Of a stretch of 64,000 nt of DNA, positions 37,209 to 46,705 are shown piece by piece. Origin of the DNA: Microbulbifer sp. VAAF005. GTDB taxonomy: Bacteria > Pseudomonadota > Gammaproteobacteria > Pseudomonadales > Cellvibrionaceae. The first letter of the stretch is position 1, and every line of letters begins with the position of its first letter. The notes under the pieces were generated by a model, which had not been told where the DNA came from, did not search any database, and was given only the letters and a program-made list of their open reading frames with translations. Both the position numbers and the translations under genes were made by a program. Location of the stretch: positions 5,079,001 through 5,143,000 of the forward strand of contig NZ_CP120233.1 of assembly GCF_030012985.1 (NCBI RefSeq), written 5' to 3'.

Positions 37209-38891
37209 CTAGCGGTTAATAGCGCGGCGGATTGACGCGTACTTGCCTTCTTCGAGCTTGATCGCAGGCTGAAAACTGTCTGCCTGTGCGGCCAGCCACC
37301 AGTGCCAGTAGGGCGTATCTTCTGGTGCGTCGATTAGGGAGTTGGTGTCGAGAAAATGCCAGATACGGTCTATCGGCCTGGATTCAGCGCCATTAATTCG
37401 GTGAACCAGGTGGTAGGGTTTCAGGTCCCGGGGATCGGTAAGTCCTGCACCGGCCACTATATCCCCCAGAGCTTCGAGAGTTTTTGCCTGGAAAGCAGCC
37501 GCCCTTTTACTCTGCACATCCACCACCAGCCCGCGCTGGCGCCGAGGATCCTGGGTGGTAACACCAGTTGGGCAGGTATCCGTATGGCAGCGCTGGGACT
37601 GGATGCAGCCCACGGAAAACATAAATGCCCGCGCCGCATTGCACCAGTCAGCGCCAATGGCCAGGCACTGTGCCAGGCCGGACGCGGAATAAACCTTGCC
37701 GCTGGCGGCCAGCTTCACCTTATCTTTCAGGCCCGCCCCCACCAGGGCATTGCGCACGATAATCAACCCTTCCAGTAGCGGCATGCCCACGTGGTTGGAC
37801 AGCTCCAATGGTGCTGCGCCGGTGCCGCCTTCGGCGCCGTCCACAACAATAAAGTCCACCAGTTTCCCGGTCTCGTGCATGGCCTTCATAATGGCCATCA
37901 CTTCGTAGATATGCCCTACGCAGAGTTTTATGCCTACCGGTTTGCCGCCGGAGAGTTCGCGCATTTGCTCGGCGAATTCAAGCATTTCAATGGGGGTGGA
38001 GAACATGGAGTGCGCGCGAGGGGAGACGCAGTTCTGCCCGGGTGTAACCTTGCGGGTGGAAGCGATCTCCTGGGTAACTTTGGCGCCGGGTAAAACCCCA
38101 CCGTGCCCGGGTTTGGCGCCTTGGCTCAATTTAATTTCCGTCATTTTGACCTGATCGTTGCAGGCCTCGCGGAATAGATCCGGGTTAAAGCTGCCGTCAT
38201 CGTTGCGCGCACCGAAATAACCGGTACCTAATTCCCACACTAGGTCGCCGCCATGCTTGCGGTGATAGGGGCTGATACCTCCCTCACCGGTATCGTGATA
38301 GAAGCCGCCAATTGAGGCTCCCTTATTCAAGGCTTCTACTGCGGCGGCGGATAGAGCGCCAAAGCTCATGGCAGAGATATTTAACAGGGCGGCGGAGTAG
38401 GGCTGCTTGCAGCGGCCCGTGCCCACTTCAGTACGACAGGAAGTGTCTGCATTTTTTTCGGGCTTCACCGAGTGAGTGAGCCAGGTATATTCCTCACTCT
38501 GCACATCCTTTTCAGTGCCGAACGGATGCATATCGGAAAAACCTTCAGAGCGGGCATACACCAGTCGTCGGGCTTCAATGCTGTAAGGGCGTCCCTCCTC
38601 ATCACCCTCGACCATATAGGCGCGGAAATAGGGACGCAGATTCAGGAATATCCAGCGAATGCGGCCGGCAACCGGGAAGTTCCGCGTGATGCTCCAGTGG
38701 GGTTGGAGCATATCGTAGATTCCCAGTAGTACCAGTGAAACGCTAATCAGTAGAGCCACCAGCCACCAGGCGCTGTCTGTAAACGTGAGCACCAAGAAGA
38801 ATGGGGTCAGGATAAGAGCGGTAATGGGGATAATTGCGCGCTTTATACCATTCCGGCCGGAATAGGCGCACCAAGGGTTGGAGCTACTCAT
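37209..38891 (-). CDS. FMN-binding glutamate-synthase-family protein
   Basis: Two membrane helices (about residues 20-60) anchor a domain equivalent to the central FMN and iron-sulfur part of GltB. Signatures are LLNISAMSFGALSAAAVEALNKGA, GEGGISPYHR, KLSQGAKPGHGGVLPG, VDGAEGGTGAAPLELSNHVG, the FMN phosphate loop LAASGKVYSASG, and a cysteine cluster CIQSQRCHTDTCPTGV that probably binds a 3Fe-4S cluster. It lacks the glutaminase and C-terminal domains of true glutamate synthase, so it is probably a dehydrogenase of unknown substrate. It is the first gene of the four-gene minus-strand operon. Confidence 0.8.
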   Translation of the reverse strand: MSSSNPWCAYSGRNGIKRAIIPITALILTPFFLVLTFTDSAWWLVALLISVSLVLLGIYDMLQPHWSITRNFPVAGRIRWIFLNLRPYFRAYMVEGDEEGRPYSIEARRLVYARSEGFSDMHPFGTEKDVQSEEYTWLTHSVKPEKNADTSCRTEVGTGRCKQPYSAALLNISAMSFGALSAAAVEALNKGASIGGFYHDTGEGGISPYHRKHGGDLVWELGTGYFGARNDDGSFNPDLFREACNDQVKMTEIKLSQGAKPGHGGVLPGAKVTQEIASTRKVTPGQNCVSPRAHSMFSTPIEMLEFAEQMRELSGGKPVGIKLCVGHIYEVMAIMKAMHETGKLVDFIVVDGAEGGTGAAPLELSNHVGMPLLEGLIIVRNALVGAGLKDKVKLAASGKVYSASGLAQCLAIGADWCNAARAFMFSVGCIQSQRCHTDTCPTGVTTQDPRRQRGLVVDVQSKRAAAFQAKTLEALGDIVAGAGLTDPRDLKPYHLVHRINGAESRPIDRIWHFLDTNSLIDAPEDTPYWHWWLAAQADSFQPAIKLEEGKYASIRRAINR

Positions 38892-38989
38892 AAAATCAGG
38901 TTCAGCATCGTTACATAAAGTTCCGATACTGAACCTAGATCATTTGTAAGGGTTCTGCCTTGATAAGGCCAACTAAAGGGCTTTTTCCC

Positions 38990-40149
38990 CTAGCTCGCCG
39001 CCAACGCAGGCAGTGAATTTTGCTCTGCAGGTAAAAACTCGATGGCAGTGACGATCGAGTAATCCTTCAGTTCATCCAGGATTTCATCCAGCTTCAATAG
39101 TTGCCAGCAGGCGCGCGCGCCACTGTCTGAAATTTCACCGCGAAGGAATTTTCTCGCCAAGGCCACTGCGGGTGCTGCAGGAATCCAGACACCATCGCCA
39201 TCCATTCCAAGTATTTGCCACTGCCTACCAGTTGTCCTACCGTCAGCATCTTCACCCAGTGCGCGGACAATCATGCCGCCGTGAGAGCTGCCACCAGGCC
39301 AGCGGGCACTCAATTTATGGGCAATTTGTGCGATGCGGGAACTTGTGGCGGGCAAATTTAGGCGCGAGAGTTGGGCGCATAAAGACAGGCCGGCCTGGAG
39401 AATCAGGGGCTCTGTCCCCGTGGAAAATAGTGCTGTGTTTAAATCTGGCAGGTATCTTGGGCACAATTCCAGGTCGGGAACCTCAAAATCGCACAGCCAA
39501 CGTTTTCCCACTGGATGGGCAAGAGTTACCGAGCGCAGGTGATTGCCGGCAAATGATTCTCTCCAGCGCCCATCCCGCAATTGGGGAAGCTCTCCCCCAG
39601 CGCTTCAAAGCCAGAGCGCACGGTGGCGAGGCCGCGCTCTACTTTGTGTGCCGGAGCAATTGCCGCCTGCACGGAGCGAATGACCGGCAGTTCTTTCTGG
39701 ATCTCAGCTATGGCTGCTGAGCTGAGGCCGGGCAGGCTGCTGGCACCGGATACCATGGCGATACCGGCGGCCTCGGCGGCTGGGGAGAGACGGTGAAAAT
39801 CACATACAAAGCGGCGCGCATCTGAAATATCGATGTAGGGTGTGCGGGCTTCAATGCAGGCTTTGGCCACCCGGTAATCAGTTTCTCTCTGGTAGGGGCC
39901 GGCACAATGGATGATTAAATCCAAATGCAGGGCCTTCAATTGTGCGGCGAGGTTAATGGAGTCCCGTTCCAGTCGTAACCCCTCGGCGAGACCGCCGAGT
40001 GATTGGGCGCAACGGTCGGCCAGCGATTTGTTATGGCCGGCAATGATCAGTTGGATGTTGGGCTCCGTATTCAGCATTTGCGCGATGCGTGCGCCAAAAT
40101 TGCCGTAGCCGCCGAGAATCAATACGCGTTTATTCAGGTTATTGATCAC
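38990..40149 (-). pseudogene. Saccharopine-dehydrogenase-like protein, frameshifted
   Basis: The N-terminal frame (from GTG 40149, AGGAG upstream) is a Rossmann fold: RVLILGGYGNFGARIAQML, HCAGPYQRETDY, YIDISDARRFV and SGASSLPGLSSAA, characteristic of saccharopine dehydrogenase-like NAD(P) proteins. It runs to GESFPN and then leaves the family. The C-terminal half (LRDGRWRESFAGNHLRSV ... PAEQNSLPALAAS) lies one frame over. One extra G in the run 39583-39586 (plus strand) restores FPQLRDGRW and a single protein of about 385 residues. Substrate unknown. As with the other split genes here, sequence error and recent inactivation are both possible. Confidence 0.8.
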
Positions 40150-40358
40150 CTGGATGGAACTCCTGCCCCTTGTAGTCTGAAGAGATCATGCATTGTGCCG
40201 GCGACCTAAAGCAAGAGAATATTGATTGTGATCATAGTGAAGCGCCATTGCATCCCGCTGTTTTGTATATTCTAAAAGTAACGTGCCCGTGGGACTTGCG
40301 TATTTTTACTAGATTTAACCGTAATCTTTTGTCGGGCAAATGATTTTCGGAGACCGCC

Positions 40359-41663
40359 ATGGCCGGTTGGAGTTTATCGACGCAGGTTCCTTTGTCGATC
40401 ACTGAGCAGCGTATTTATGACTTGCATCACCGTAAGGATCTGGTCGACCTGATCACCCGTGCCATGGTGGTCAAGGGAGACCTGGATGTTGAGTTGTTCA
40501 AAAAGTCTATCTCAGAGGTAGTAAATACCTATCCGATTTTTCGTTGCCGCTATAGCGGAGAGCCCGCTGTTCGCTCTTTTGTCGATATCGAACTGGACTA
40601 TTTGGATATTCGCCATTTGAGTGAAGCGCATGTTGCGAGTTTTTTGCGCCAATTTGGCAGTTCGCCAATTAATTTGGAAAGAGACCAATTATTGGGCCTT
40701 AGTCTTCTCCGAACTGGCGAAGATGAATATATCTTTTTAACCAAGTGCCACCACATTATTACCGATGGAATTAGCTTGTCACTTCTTTGGTCCGAAGCAC
40801 TGTCTCACTATTTGAGTGGGGAAGTGGGGAAGGACTACCAACCTCGTGTGGAAACTACTGACTTTGCAGATTATGTAAATTTTGAACAAGCCTACCTGCT
40901 GTCGGCACGTGGACAGAAGGCGCGGGACTATTGGCAAGATCGACTGCAAATCCAAGAGGAAAAAATAAAGCAGCTACCCCAGTCTGAAGAGACTTCGGTT
41001 CTTTGCAGTGAAGCAGTCTGTAGTCTGGGCGAAGGGGAAATTGAGAGGGTGATGGCGTTGGCTAGCTCGGAGAATGTCAGCCTCTTTGCTTATTTGGCGG
41101 CGGCCTTTCAGCAAGTGCTATGTGAGTTTCTACCACACACTTTTTGGATGAGTGGGAATTTATCTCTTCGGTTGAAGAAGGAGCATCGGGAAGTGTTCGG
41201 CCCTATGTGTCGATATGTGAACCTGATGGTTTGTCGTGATGAGCCCTGGCATGAAAAGCTTGCGCGCCTGTCTACGGAGATAAAATATGCAATGCGCACG
41301 GTTTATGCTGCTGAGTCCATCGGTCCGCATGGCCGGATTGGCCATCACCTTGATGCATCCCATTGCTATTTGGTGACCTTTCTACAAACGGAGGAGCACA
41401 GGGAAGGTTTTTTTGCTGTCTACACCGGCGAGACTTCAGATTGGGCAAGGTTGAATGATCACTTGAAGATCCGGATTGCCCCCCTGGCGACGCGCTTGAC
41501 GCCATATGGCATCTATTTATCTATCACCGTCTTTGGGAAACAGTTGCGCTCGAGCTTTATCTACAATGAGAACTGCTTTGAGGAAAAACAAGTAGAAGCA
41601 ATCGTAAGCCGCTGGTGTGACAGATTATTGTGCGGGCCTGAAGATGTACTTCCTCAGCTGTAA
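40359..41663 (+). CDS. Free-standing condensation-domain acyltransferase
   Basis: This 434-residue protein has the two-lobed fold of NRPS condensation domains and related acyltransferases. The catalytic motif HHxxxDG is intact (CHHIITDG, about residues 129-136). The N-terminal lobe shows LSITEQRIYDLHHRKDL and NTYPIFRCRYSG, as in C domains. No adenylation, carrier or thioesterase domain is fused or nearby, so the acyl donor may be a separate carrier protein or CoA ester. It is the first gene of a three-gene operon with a GT8 glycosyltransferase (34 bases downstream) and an SDR enzyme. The start ATG 40359 follows CGGAG. Proteins such as PapA in mycobacteria show how lone C-like enzymes esterify glycolipids; a similar job here is an inference. 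Confidence 0.78.
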   Translation: MAGWSLSTQVPLSITEQRIYDLHHRKDLVDLITRAMVVKGDLDVELFKKSISEVVNTYPIFRCRYSGEPAVRSFVDIELDYLDIRHLSEAHVASFLRQFGSSPINLERDQLLGLSLLRTGEDEYIFLTKCHHIITDGISLSLLWSEALSHYLSGEVGKDYQPRVETTDFADYVNFEQAYLLSARGQKARDYWQDRLQIQEEKIKQLPQSEETSVLCSEAVCSLGEGEIERVMALASSENVSLFAYLAAAFQQVLCEFLPHTFWMSGNLSLRLKKEHREVFGPMCRYVNLMVCRDEPWHEKLARLSTEIKYAMRTVYAAESIGPHGRIGHHLDASHCYLVTFLQTEEHREGFFAVYTGETSDWARLNDHLKIRIAPLATRLTPYGIYLSITVFGKQLRSSFIYNENCFEEKQVEAIVSRWCDRLLCGPEDVLPQL

Positions 41664-41697
41664 ATAATGCTGCAAAGGGATTGTTGAGCCAATTGTT

Positions 41698-42498
41698 ATG
41701 TCAAGATGTGCCTTCGTGACTTTGGTTAATAGTCGGGATTATGTAATTGGTGCGATGGCACTAAAACGTTCATTAGATCAGGTGGCCAGTGCTCATCCGC
41801 TGGTTTGTATGGTGCCCGCAAATAGTTGTGATGTTTCGCCATTGGAAGCATCGGGTTGTTTGATCAAAGAAGTCTTCCCTCCCCATTTTTCTGATGAATT
41901 TGTCAGTCGCCATAAACGTGAAGCGCTGCACCGGCGCGCGCCCTTTGATAAGGGCAATAAACCAGCCTTTCACGACCCACTAAATAACTTTTGCAAATTG
42001 GCACTGTGGCAATTGACCCAATTCGATAAGCTTGTTTTCCTGGATGCGGACACCCTGGTATTGCGCAATATTGACCACTTGATGAATTATCCGGAATTTT
42101 GTGCAGCGCCCAATCTTTACGAAGACTTGGATGGATTTCATCGTATGAATTCGGGATTGTTTACTGCGGTACCGAGTGAAGCGACCTACCAAAAAATGCT
42201 TGAGCAACTGGATCGACCAGGGGTTTTCTGGCGGCGCACAGACCAGACATTTTTGCAGTCCTTTTTTCCTCGTTGGCACGGCCTGCCTTATATCTATAAC
42301 GCCTTGCAATACCTCTACCTCAATTTACCGCAGCTGTGGCAGTGGGACAGTATTCATGTCATTCACTACCAATATGAAAAACCCTGGCAAAAACAGCACT
42401 CAAAAGTTGAAAAGCTCAAGCCCCTGATCGACTTGTGGTGGGCGGTTTACGAAGGGCGAGATATCGCCGTTGATCTGGATGAGTTAGCCCGTGCTTAG
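41698..42498 (+). CDS. Glycosyltransferase family 8 (glycogenin-like)
   Basis: This 266-residue retaining glycosyltransferase has the GT-A fold of family 8. The N-terminal strand CAFVTLVNSRDYVIGAMAL resembles glycogenin and galactinol synthases. The metal-binding DxD sits in KLVFLDADTLVLRNID (about residues 114-120), and the later MNSGLFTAVPS motif and C-terminal HVIHYQYEKPW (metal-binding His and the conserved Lys-Pro-Trp) complete the active site. There is no signal peptide, so it is cytoplasmic. It would add a sugar from a nucleotide donor, and the flanking condensation-domain and SDR genes suggest a small glycosylated metabolite or lipid. Confidence 0.85.
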   Translation: MSRCAFVTLVNSRDYVIGAMALKRSLDQVASAHPLVCMVPANSCDVSPLEASGCLIKEVFPPHFSDEFVSRHKREALHRRAPFDKGNKPAFHDPLNNFCKLALWQLTQFDKLVFLDADTLVLRNIDHLMNYPEFCAAPNLYEDLDGFHRMNSGLFTAVPSEATYQKMLEQLDRPGVFWRRTDQTFLQSFFPRWHGLPYIYNALQYLYLNLPQLWQWDSIHVIHYQYEKPWQKQHSKVEKLKPLIDLWWAVYEGRDIAVDLDELARA

Positions 42499-42522
42499 AA
42501 AATAAAATCGAGAGAGGGAATT

Positions 42523-43464
42523 GTGAGAATAGGGATAACTGGTGCGAGTGGCTATGTGGGGCAATTTCTAGTCAGGCATTTTTTACGGCAGGGCTATGAA
42601 GTGCGAGTATTACTGCGCAGGGAGGAAAGTGCAGCTCTTTTTCGCAGTATTGCTTCACCCAGATTGGCGTGCAGTGTCGGGGATATTACTTCTGATACAA
42701 CACAACAGACATTCGTCAGCAATCTGGATGTGGTGGTGCATGCAGCTTTCGAGCATCTTCCCGGTCGCTATCGAAATGGAGAAGGGGATGATCTCGAGGG
42801 TTTTTTACATGTAAATCTCAGTCAAACCTTGGCATTAATCCGATTCGCCTATGCAGCAAAGGTAAAAAAATTTGTGTTTATTTCCAGTCGTGCCGTTTAT
42901 GCCACTGGAGAGTTGAGCGGCTCTTTACGCGAGGAGCAGGTTGTTCAGCCGGATACTTTCTACGGCGGCTATAAAGCGGCTGTGGAAGCCATGCTGTCTG
43001 CTTGGGCGTATCAGCGTGGCTGGCATGCGGTTTCATTGCGCTTAACTGGAGTTTACGGGCTGGTGAGTCCACTAAGTCGCAGCAAGTGGTATGACATCGC
43101 TCGAGCCGTGATATCTGGGGAAGCCTATTTAAATTCCCGGCTTTCAACGGAAGTGCACGGAGAAGATGTGGCGCGGGCGGTAGAGCTTTTACTGGAGCAC
43201 GAGGATGCCCGGGGGCGGGCTGTAAACTGTAGTGATTGCCTGGTTAGCAGTCGCGAGTTGGTGAAGATTCTAAGATCGATATCCGGACAACAGGGACCGC
43301 TACCTCCCCAGCCACAAGTGAAACCGCCGGCAGTGATGGATTGCGCTTATTTACAGGGGAAAGGTTTTCAATTTGGGGGTGTGCAGCGTTTGCGGGAGAC
43401 GCTTGAGGAATTGGTAGAGGCTGTGCAGCAACAGCAGAGCCTCATCCAAAACGCCGGCTCCTAG
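42523..43464 (+). CDS. NAD-dependent epimerase/dehydratase (extended SDR)
   Basis: This 313-residue extended short-chain dehydrogenase has the NAD-binding GITGASGYVGQFL motif at the N-terminus, the VVHAAFEH segment, the catalytic Ser-Tyr-Lys (FISSRAVYATG and YGGYKAAVEAM), and RLTGVYG. The start is GTG 42523 with GAGAGGGA upstream. Family members act on nucleotide sugars or other sugar substrates, which suits a partner for the GT8 gene 24 bases upstream. Its TAG stop lies in CTAG, which also provides the stop of lpxH on the other strand, a four-base convergent overlap. Confidence 0.83.
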   Translation: MRIGITGASGYVGQFLVRHFLRQGYEVRVLLRREESAALFRSIASPRLACSVGDITSDTTQQTFVSNLDVVVHAAFEHLPGRYRNGEGDDLEGFLHVNLSQTLALIRFAYAAKVKKFVFISSRAVYATGELSGSLREEQVVQPDTFYGGYKAAVEAMLSAWAYQRGWHAVSLRLTGVYGLVSPLSRSKWYDIARAVISGEAYLNSRLSTEVHGEDVARAVELLLEHEDARGRAVNCSDCLVSSRELVKILRSISGQQGPLPPQPQVKPPAVMDCAYLQGKGFQFGGVQRLRETLEELVEAVQQQQSLIQNAGS

Positions 43465-44186
43465 CCGATCGGCCAGTGAATCAACTCCAGTGAGTCGTTG
43501 TCCGCTTTCAGGCACCAAGCATTCTTATCCCAGTCTCCCAGCACAATACGCTCCGCCTGTTCACCGTTGATTGTCAACCCGTGGCGGGCGGGCCGGTGAG
43601 TGTGGCCGTGAATCAGTCGATGCACATTGTGCTCGAGCATCACCCGCTCCACTTCTTCCTGGGTTACATCCATGATGTCTTCCGCCTTGCGGCTGTTCAT
43701 ACTCTTGGACGCGGAACGAATCTGTGCGGCAATGGCGCGACGTTCTTCTAGAGTCTTGGCCAATAATTCCTGTTGCCACTTGGGGTCCCGGGCCTGGCGG
43801 CGGAACGCCATATACTCTTTGTCGAGGGTGCAAAGGCTGTCGCCGTGCATAAGCAGCACGCGCTCATTACCGAGGGATAACGCAGTTGGGTCCTGAAGTA
43901 AAGTGGCTCCCGCGCGCTGGGCGAAGTCGCTACCCAGCAGGAAATCCCGATTGCCGTGCATCAGGTACAACTCTACGCCGGTACCGCTATAGCGACTTAA
44001 CTCGCCTATTACTTCGCGGGCCAGCGGGGCATCGTCGTCGTCGCCAACCCACGCCTCAAAAAAGTCGCCGAGAATATATAGCGCCTCAGCACCGGCAGCT
44101 CGCCCGTGCAGAAAATCAAAAAACGCCCGGGTAATATCCGGGCGTTTTTCGTCGAGGTGCAAGTCAGAAATAAAATAAGTAGACAA
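43461..44186 (-). CDS. lpxH: UDP-2,3-diacylglucosamine diphosphatase
   Basis: LpxH cleaves UDP-2,3-diacylglucosamine to lipid X and UMP in lipid A synthesis at the inner membrane. The 241-residue calcineurin-like phosphoesterase has all metal motifs in order: ISDLHLD, LGDFFEAWVGDDD, HGNRDFLLG, LMHGDSLC and HGHTHRPARH. The length equals the family norm. It follows ppiB on the same strand by 35 bases, as in Pseudomonas and E. coli. Confidence 0.95.
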   Translation of the reverse strand: MSTYFISDLHLDEKRPDITRAFFDFLHGRAAGAEALYILGDFFEAWVGDDDDAPLAREVIGELSRYSGTGVELYLMHGNRDFLLGSDFAQRAGATLLQDPTALSLGNERVLLMHGDSLCTLDKEYMAFRRQARDPKWQQELLAKTLEERRAIAAQIRSASKSMNSRKAEDIMDVTQEEVERVMLEHNVHRLIHGHTHRPARHGLTINGEQAERIVLGDWDKNAWCLKADNDSLELIHWPIG

Positions 44187-44221
44187 TGTCCCCGCCTTAG
44201 AGTCGGTACTGACCCGTGGAA

Positions 44222-44731
44222 TTACTTATCGGCGTAGGCGTCAGAGATGCTGATACCGGTGATTTCGATAGTCTCCAGGGGTACGTCCTGGTGGAAGCCT
44301 TTGCTGCCGGTTTTAACGTCTTTGATTTTGTTGACCACGTCCATGCCGTCGACAACCTTACCAAATACACAGTAACCCCAGCCCTGAGAGTCTTCGCTGC
44401 GGAAGTTCAGGAAATCGTTGTCCTTAACATTGATAAAGAACTGGGAGCTGGCGGAATGCGGATCCATGGTGCGGGCCATGGCCAGGGTGCCAGTGTCGTT
44501 CTTCAAGCCATTGTTGGCTTCGTTTTCGATGGAATCGCGGGTTTCCTTCTGCTGCATGTCTGGAGTCATGCCGCCACCTTGGATCATAAAGTTGTTGATC
44601 ACCCGGTGGAAGACAGTGCCGGTATAGAAATCGTCACGGCAGTACTGCAAAAAGTTGGCAGCAGTCTTGGGTGCCTTTTCGAAATCCAATTCGATGGCTA
44701 TATCTCCATGGGTTGTGTGAAGGGTGATCAT
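44222..44731 (-). CDS. ppiB: Peptidyl-prolyl cis-trans isomerase B (cyclophilin)
   Basis: This cytoplasmic cyclophilin of 169 residues catalyses proline isomerisation during folding. The whole domain is present: [14 protein letters not shown] with the catalytic Arg, [19 protein letters not shown], and [11 protein letters not shown]. There is no signal peptide, which separates it from periplasmic PpiA. It is the first gene of a ppiB-lpxH operon, transcribed divergently from glnS, an order shared with Pseudomonas. Confidence 0.95.
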   Translation of the reverse strand: MITLHTTHGDIAIELDFEKAPKTAANFLQYCRDDFYTGTVFHRVINNFMIQGGGMTPDMQQKETRDSIENEANNGLKNDTGTLAMARTMDPHSASSQFFINVKDNDFLNFRSEDSQGWGYCVFGKVVDGMDVVNKIKDVKTGSKGFHQDVPLETIEITGISISDAYADK

Positions 44732-44874
44732 AAAATGTCCTATGAGGGTTGATTTGGGGCGGCATGATACCTTGTAGTCTGTAGCTGTAAAATGCTGTGT
44801 CGGAATATCTGTGTCAATTGCACAAAAATCAAACGCTTGCAGTGAATTTCTATGAAAAGCGTTCCTTCAAATTC

Positions 44875-44903
44875 GATATTCTGTCTCTCAAGTAGGTTAT
44901 AAT
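44875..44903 (+). promoter_or_regulatory. Sigma-70 promoter of glnS
   Basis: A perfect TATAAT lies at 44898-44903, about 40 bases before the glnS ATG. The hexamer at the expected -35 position (GATATT, 44875-44880) is weak, so an activator or other elements may help. Confidence 0.5.
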
Positions 44904-44944
44904 TCGCCGTTTACGTTCGCACAGCTGTAAATTAAGAGAATCCT

Positions 44945-46618
44945 ATGACATCCGAGAGCAAGCCAGCTCACTTTTTACAGAACCTTATCCGTGAAGATCT
45001 GACTGAGGGCCGGGTTACGCAGATCGCGACCCGCTTCCCGCCGGAGCCCAACGGCTACCTGCATATCGGCCACGCCAAGTCCATCTGTCTGAATTTTGGT
45101 CTGGCGCAGGAATTCGGTGGCACCTGTAATTTACGCTTTGACGACACCAACCCAGCCAAGGAAGAGGAAGAGTTTGTCGATGCGATTAAGCGCGATGTCT
45201 CCTGGCTCGGTTTTGAGTGGAATGGCGAGGCCAAATATTCCTCGGATAATTTTGATCAATTGTACGAGTGGGCGCTGCACCTGATTAAAGATGGCAAAGC
45301 CTATGTCTGCGACCTGTCCGCAGAAGAAGCTCGCCACTATCGTGGCACGCTGAAAGAGCCGGGCAAGAACAGCCCTTTCCGGGATCGGTCCGTCGAGGAA
45401 AACCTGGCGCTGTTTGAAAAGATGCGCAACGGTGAAATGGAAGAGGGCCAGTGCAGCTTGCGCGCCAAGATCGATATGGCCGCACCGAATATCAACCTGC
45501 GTGACCCGATCATCTACCGCATCAAAAAGATGGCTCACCACCAGACCGGTGATAAGTGGTGCATTTACCCCAGCTACGATTTCGCTCACGGACAGTGCGA
45601 TGCGATTGAGGGTATCAGCCACTCCATCTGTACCCTGGAGTTTGAAGATCACAAGCCCCTGTACGACTGGCTGATCGAGAACCTGCCGGTGCCTTCGCGC
45701 CCGCGTCAGTACGAATTTGCACGCCTGCACCTCAACTACACCGTGGTGTCCAAGCGCAAGCTCAAGCAACTGGTAGACGAAGGCCATGTAGACGGCTGGG
45801 ATGACCCCCGGATGCCGACCCTGTCCGGTATGCGCCGTCGCGGCTTTACCCCGGCTTCCATTCGCAACTTCTGCGAGATGATCGGTGTAACCCGCTCCGA
45901 CTCAGTTGTCGATGTGGGTATGCTGGAATACAGCATTCGCGACGATCTGGATAAAAATGCACCGCGCGCCATGTGTGTGATGGAGCCGTTGAAGGTCACC
46001 CTGAAAAATTACCCGGAAGGCCAGGAAGAGATGCTGTCAGCACCCGGCCACCCGGTGCGCGATGATCTGCCGGCCCGTGAACTTCCTTTTGGTCGCACTC
46101 TCTATATTGAGAAAGAAGATTTCCGCGAAGAGGCCAACAAGAAGTACAAGCGTCTGGTGCTGGGCAAAAAAGTTCGCCTGCGCAACGCCTATGTGATCTT
46201 TGCTGAAGAAGTCGTGAAGAACGATGCCGGTGAAATTGTTGAGGTGATCTGTTCAGTTGATCTGGACACCCTGGGCAAAGACCCGGCCGACGGCGTTAAG
46301 CCAAAGGGCGTTATTCACTGGGTATCTGCGGACAACAATGTCGATTGCGAAGTGCGTCTATACGATCGCCTGTTCAATGATGCGGCGCCGGATGCCGGCG
46401 GCAAGAACTTCCTCGACTGCGTAAACCCGGACAACCTGCAAATCCTAAAAGGCTGTAAGGCGGAAATCGGCCTGGCCAAAGCGGAGCCGGAGCAGGGCTA
46501 CCAGTTCGAGCGCAACGGCTACTTCTGTCGCGACAGCAAGTACGGCAGCGCGGAAGCGCCGGTGTTTAACCGCACTATTGGTCTGCGCGACAGCTGGGCC
46601 AAAGAGCAAAACAAATAG
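44945..46618 (+). CDS. glnS: Glutaminyl-tRNA synthetase
   Basis: GlnRS charges tRNA-Gln in the cytoplasm. The 557-residue class I synthetase shows the HIGH-type motif in [14 protein letters not shown], the [10 protein letters not shown] segment that separates GlnRS/GluRS from others, the KMSKS-like VVSKRKL, and the C-terminal anticodon-binding barrels ([16 protein letters not shown]). ATG 44945 follows AAGAGAA. cysS is 87 bases downstream on the same strand, the usual pairing in Pseudomonas relatives. Confidence 0.97.
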   Translation: MTSESKPAHFLQNLIREDLTEGRVTQIATRFPPEPNGYLHIGHAKSICLNFGLAQEFGGTCNLRFDDTNPAKEEEEFVDAIKRDVSWLGFEWNGEAKYSSDNFDQLYEWALHLIKDGKAYVCDLSAEEARHYRGTLKEPGKNSPFRDRSVEENLALFEKMRNGEMEEGQCSLRAKIDMAAPNINLRDPIIYRIKKMAHHQTGDKWCIYPSYDFAHGQCDAIEGISHSICTLEFEDHKPLYDWLIENLPVPSRPRQYEFARLHLNYTVVSKRKLKQLVDEGHVDGWDDPRMPTLSGMRRRGFTPASIRNFCEMIGVTRSDSVVDVGMLEYSIRDDLDKNAPRAMCVMEPLKVTLKNYPEGQEEMLSAPGHPVRDDLPARELPFGRTLYIEKEDFREEANKKYKRLVLGKKVRLRNAYVIFAEEVVKNDAGEIVEVICSVDLDTLGKDPADGVKPKGVIHWVSADNNVDCEVRLYDRLFNDAAPDAGGKNFLDCVNPDNLQILKGCKAEIGLAKAEPEQGYQFERNGYFCRDSKYGSAEAPVFNRTIGLRDSWAKEQNK

Positions 46619-46705
46619 CAAAGCGGAGGGCTGCCCGAGCGGCAGTTTTCGCGGCTGGGTCAATGACTGGCCCAGCCACACAGCAAAAAGAATTCGAGAG
46701 AAAAG

